DNA of 64,000 nucleotides from CAYJAY01 sp964368445 (GTDB lineage: Bacteria; Bacillota; Clostridia; Oscillospirales; Ruminococcaceae): positions 39,970 through 103,969 of the forward strand of contig CAYJAY010000005.1 of the NCBI GenBank assembly GCA_964368445.1. The letters run 5' to 3'. Of this stretch, positions 63,429-64,000 are shown one piece after another. The notes under the pieces were generated by a model, which had not been told where the DNA came from, ran no database searches, and saw only the letters and a list, made by a program, of their open reading frames with translations. The first letter of the stretch is position 1. Each line of letters opens with the position of its first letter. Made by a program: the position numbers and the translations under genes.

Positions 63429-64000
63429 TTTGGAATGAGGAATGAGGAATGAGGAATTAGGAATGTTGGTGCGCCACTTCGTGGCGATATTTGAATATGG
63501 TTTTCGGCTTTTAACGTTTCCATAAAACGCTGGTCGTAGGGGCGACCTTCGTGGCGATATTTAAATATGGTTTTCGGCTTTTAACGTTTCCATAAAATGC
63601 TGGTCGTAGGGGCGACCTTCGTGGCGATATTTGAATATGGTTTTCGGCTTTTAATGTTTCCATAAAATGCTGGTCGTCCGTCCTCATCGTTCGAACAACG
63701 CAACATTTGATGGACGTAGGGGAGGATACCATCCTCCCGTCTCAATCGCCCAAAATTACCTCAACAGCCAAACCGTAGGGAACGGTCTTGACCGTTCCAT
63801 CCCCACCCCCCAAACCGCCCACAAACGATCGAAAAATCTTCAAACTTTGTCATATAAATTGTGGCGTAAGCCACACCGACATTCCTCATTCCTCATTCCT
63901 CATTCCCAATTCCCCCCCGAACCGCCCACAAACCATCGAAAAATTTTCAAACTTTGTCATATAAATTGTGGCGTAAGCCACACCGACATTCCTCATTCCT
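63429..64000. repeat. Repeat mosaic after fliI, including three 70-bp tandem units
   Basis: GAGGAAT heptamers (63430-63465), then three head-to-tail copies of a 70-bp unit beginning cttcgtggcgatattt at 63477, 63547 and 63617. After that come modules also found at 905-1030 in reverse, including aacggtcttgaccgtt and gtggcgtaagccac hairpins, the last with attcctcattcct caps repeated to the window end. Nothing coding. Confidence 0.8.

Overview
The window looks like chromosomal DNA from an anaerobic, motile, probably endospore-forming member of the Clostridia (Bacillota). The evidence is a parA-parB-serS block with two parS sites, a SpoVAE gene, a Gram-positive type IV pilus (T4P) locus with no PilP/PilQ, a Firmicutes-type flgM-flgN-flgK-flgL-yviE cluster, a DUF1846 gene, and frequent TTG starts. 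The parABS block suggests the region lies near the replication origin. No rRNA, tRNA, CRISPR array, prophage or transposase was seen.

Layout. 1-2.2 kb: a cut-off PRK06851-type ATPase gene, then about 1.3 kb of hairpin-rich repeats. 2.2-10.6 kb (+): an SDR oxidoreductase, parA, parB, serS, an SGNH-like membrane protein, plsC, a 43-residue membrane protein, threonine aldolase and a coiled-coil membrane protein. 10.6-28.9 kb (-): a T4P locus in the order pilB, pilT, pilC, two major pilins, pilD, a pilM-pilN fusion, pilO, four minor-pilin-type genes and a secreted DUF5057 protein. 29.6-33.6 kb: a zinc-ribbon membrane protein, then a glycan cluster (GT2, epimerase, heptose-kinase-like GHMP kinase). 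33.6-35.7 kb (-): spoVAE, an FlhB-C-domain protein and a FliK-like protein. 36.1-41.1 kb (+): cheA, cheR, cheB and a CheW with an inserted zinc-binding CZB domain. 41.2-45.5 kb (+): DUF1846, an MTA/SAH-nucleosidase-like protein, cysK and cysE. 45.8-57.6 kb (mostly -): a chemoreceptor, flgC, flgB, fliS, a very long fliD, a small flagellar protein, yviE (DUF6470), flgL, flgK, flgN and flgM. 58.1-63.4 kb (+): fliE, fliF, fliG, fliH and fliI, followed by repeats to the window edge.

How the genes work together. Most of the window serves surface motility: pilus machinery, the flagellar basal body, export gate, hook-associated proteins and filament cap, and a chemotaxis core that would drive the flagellum. 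The chemotaxis core includes a likely redox- or zinc-sensing adaptor. The parABS genes handle chromosome segregation. cysK-cysE with the nucleosidase form a small sulfur-metabolism group.

The most unusual feature is a set of mosaic repeat elements packed into gaps of the T4P operon and a few other places. They are capped by tandem 7-bp units (AATTCGT, AATGCGT, GAGGAAT, AATTAGG) and carry short perfect hairpins. One of them carries a gene for a four-helix-bundle protein of the S23/IVP-Avd family. A related copy without the gene lies on the other side of pilT. Two more copies form an inverted repeat around pilMN-pilO, and an exact 174-bp duplication links two prepilin genes. This looks like an active or recently active non-coding element family in which the four-helix-bundle protein may take part.
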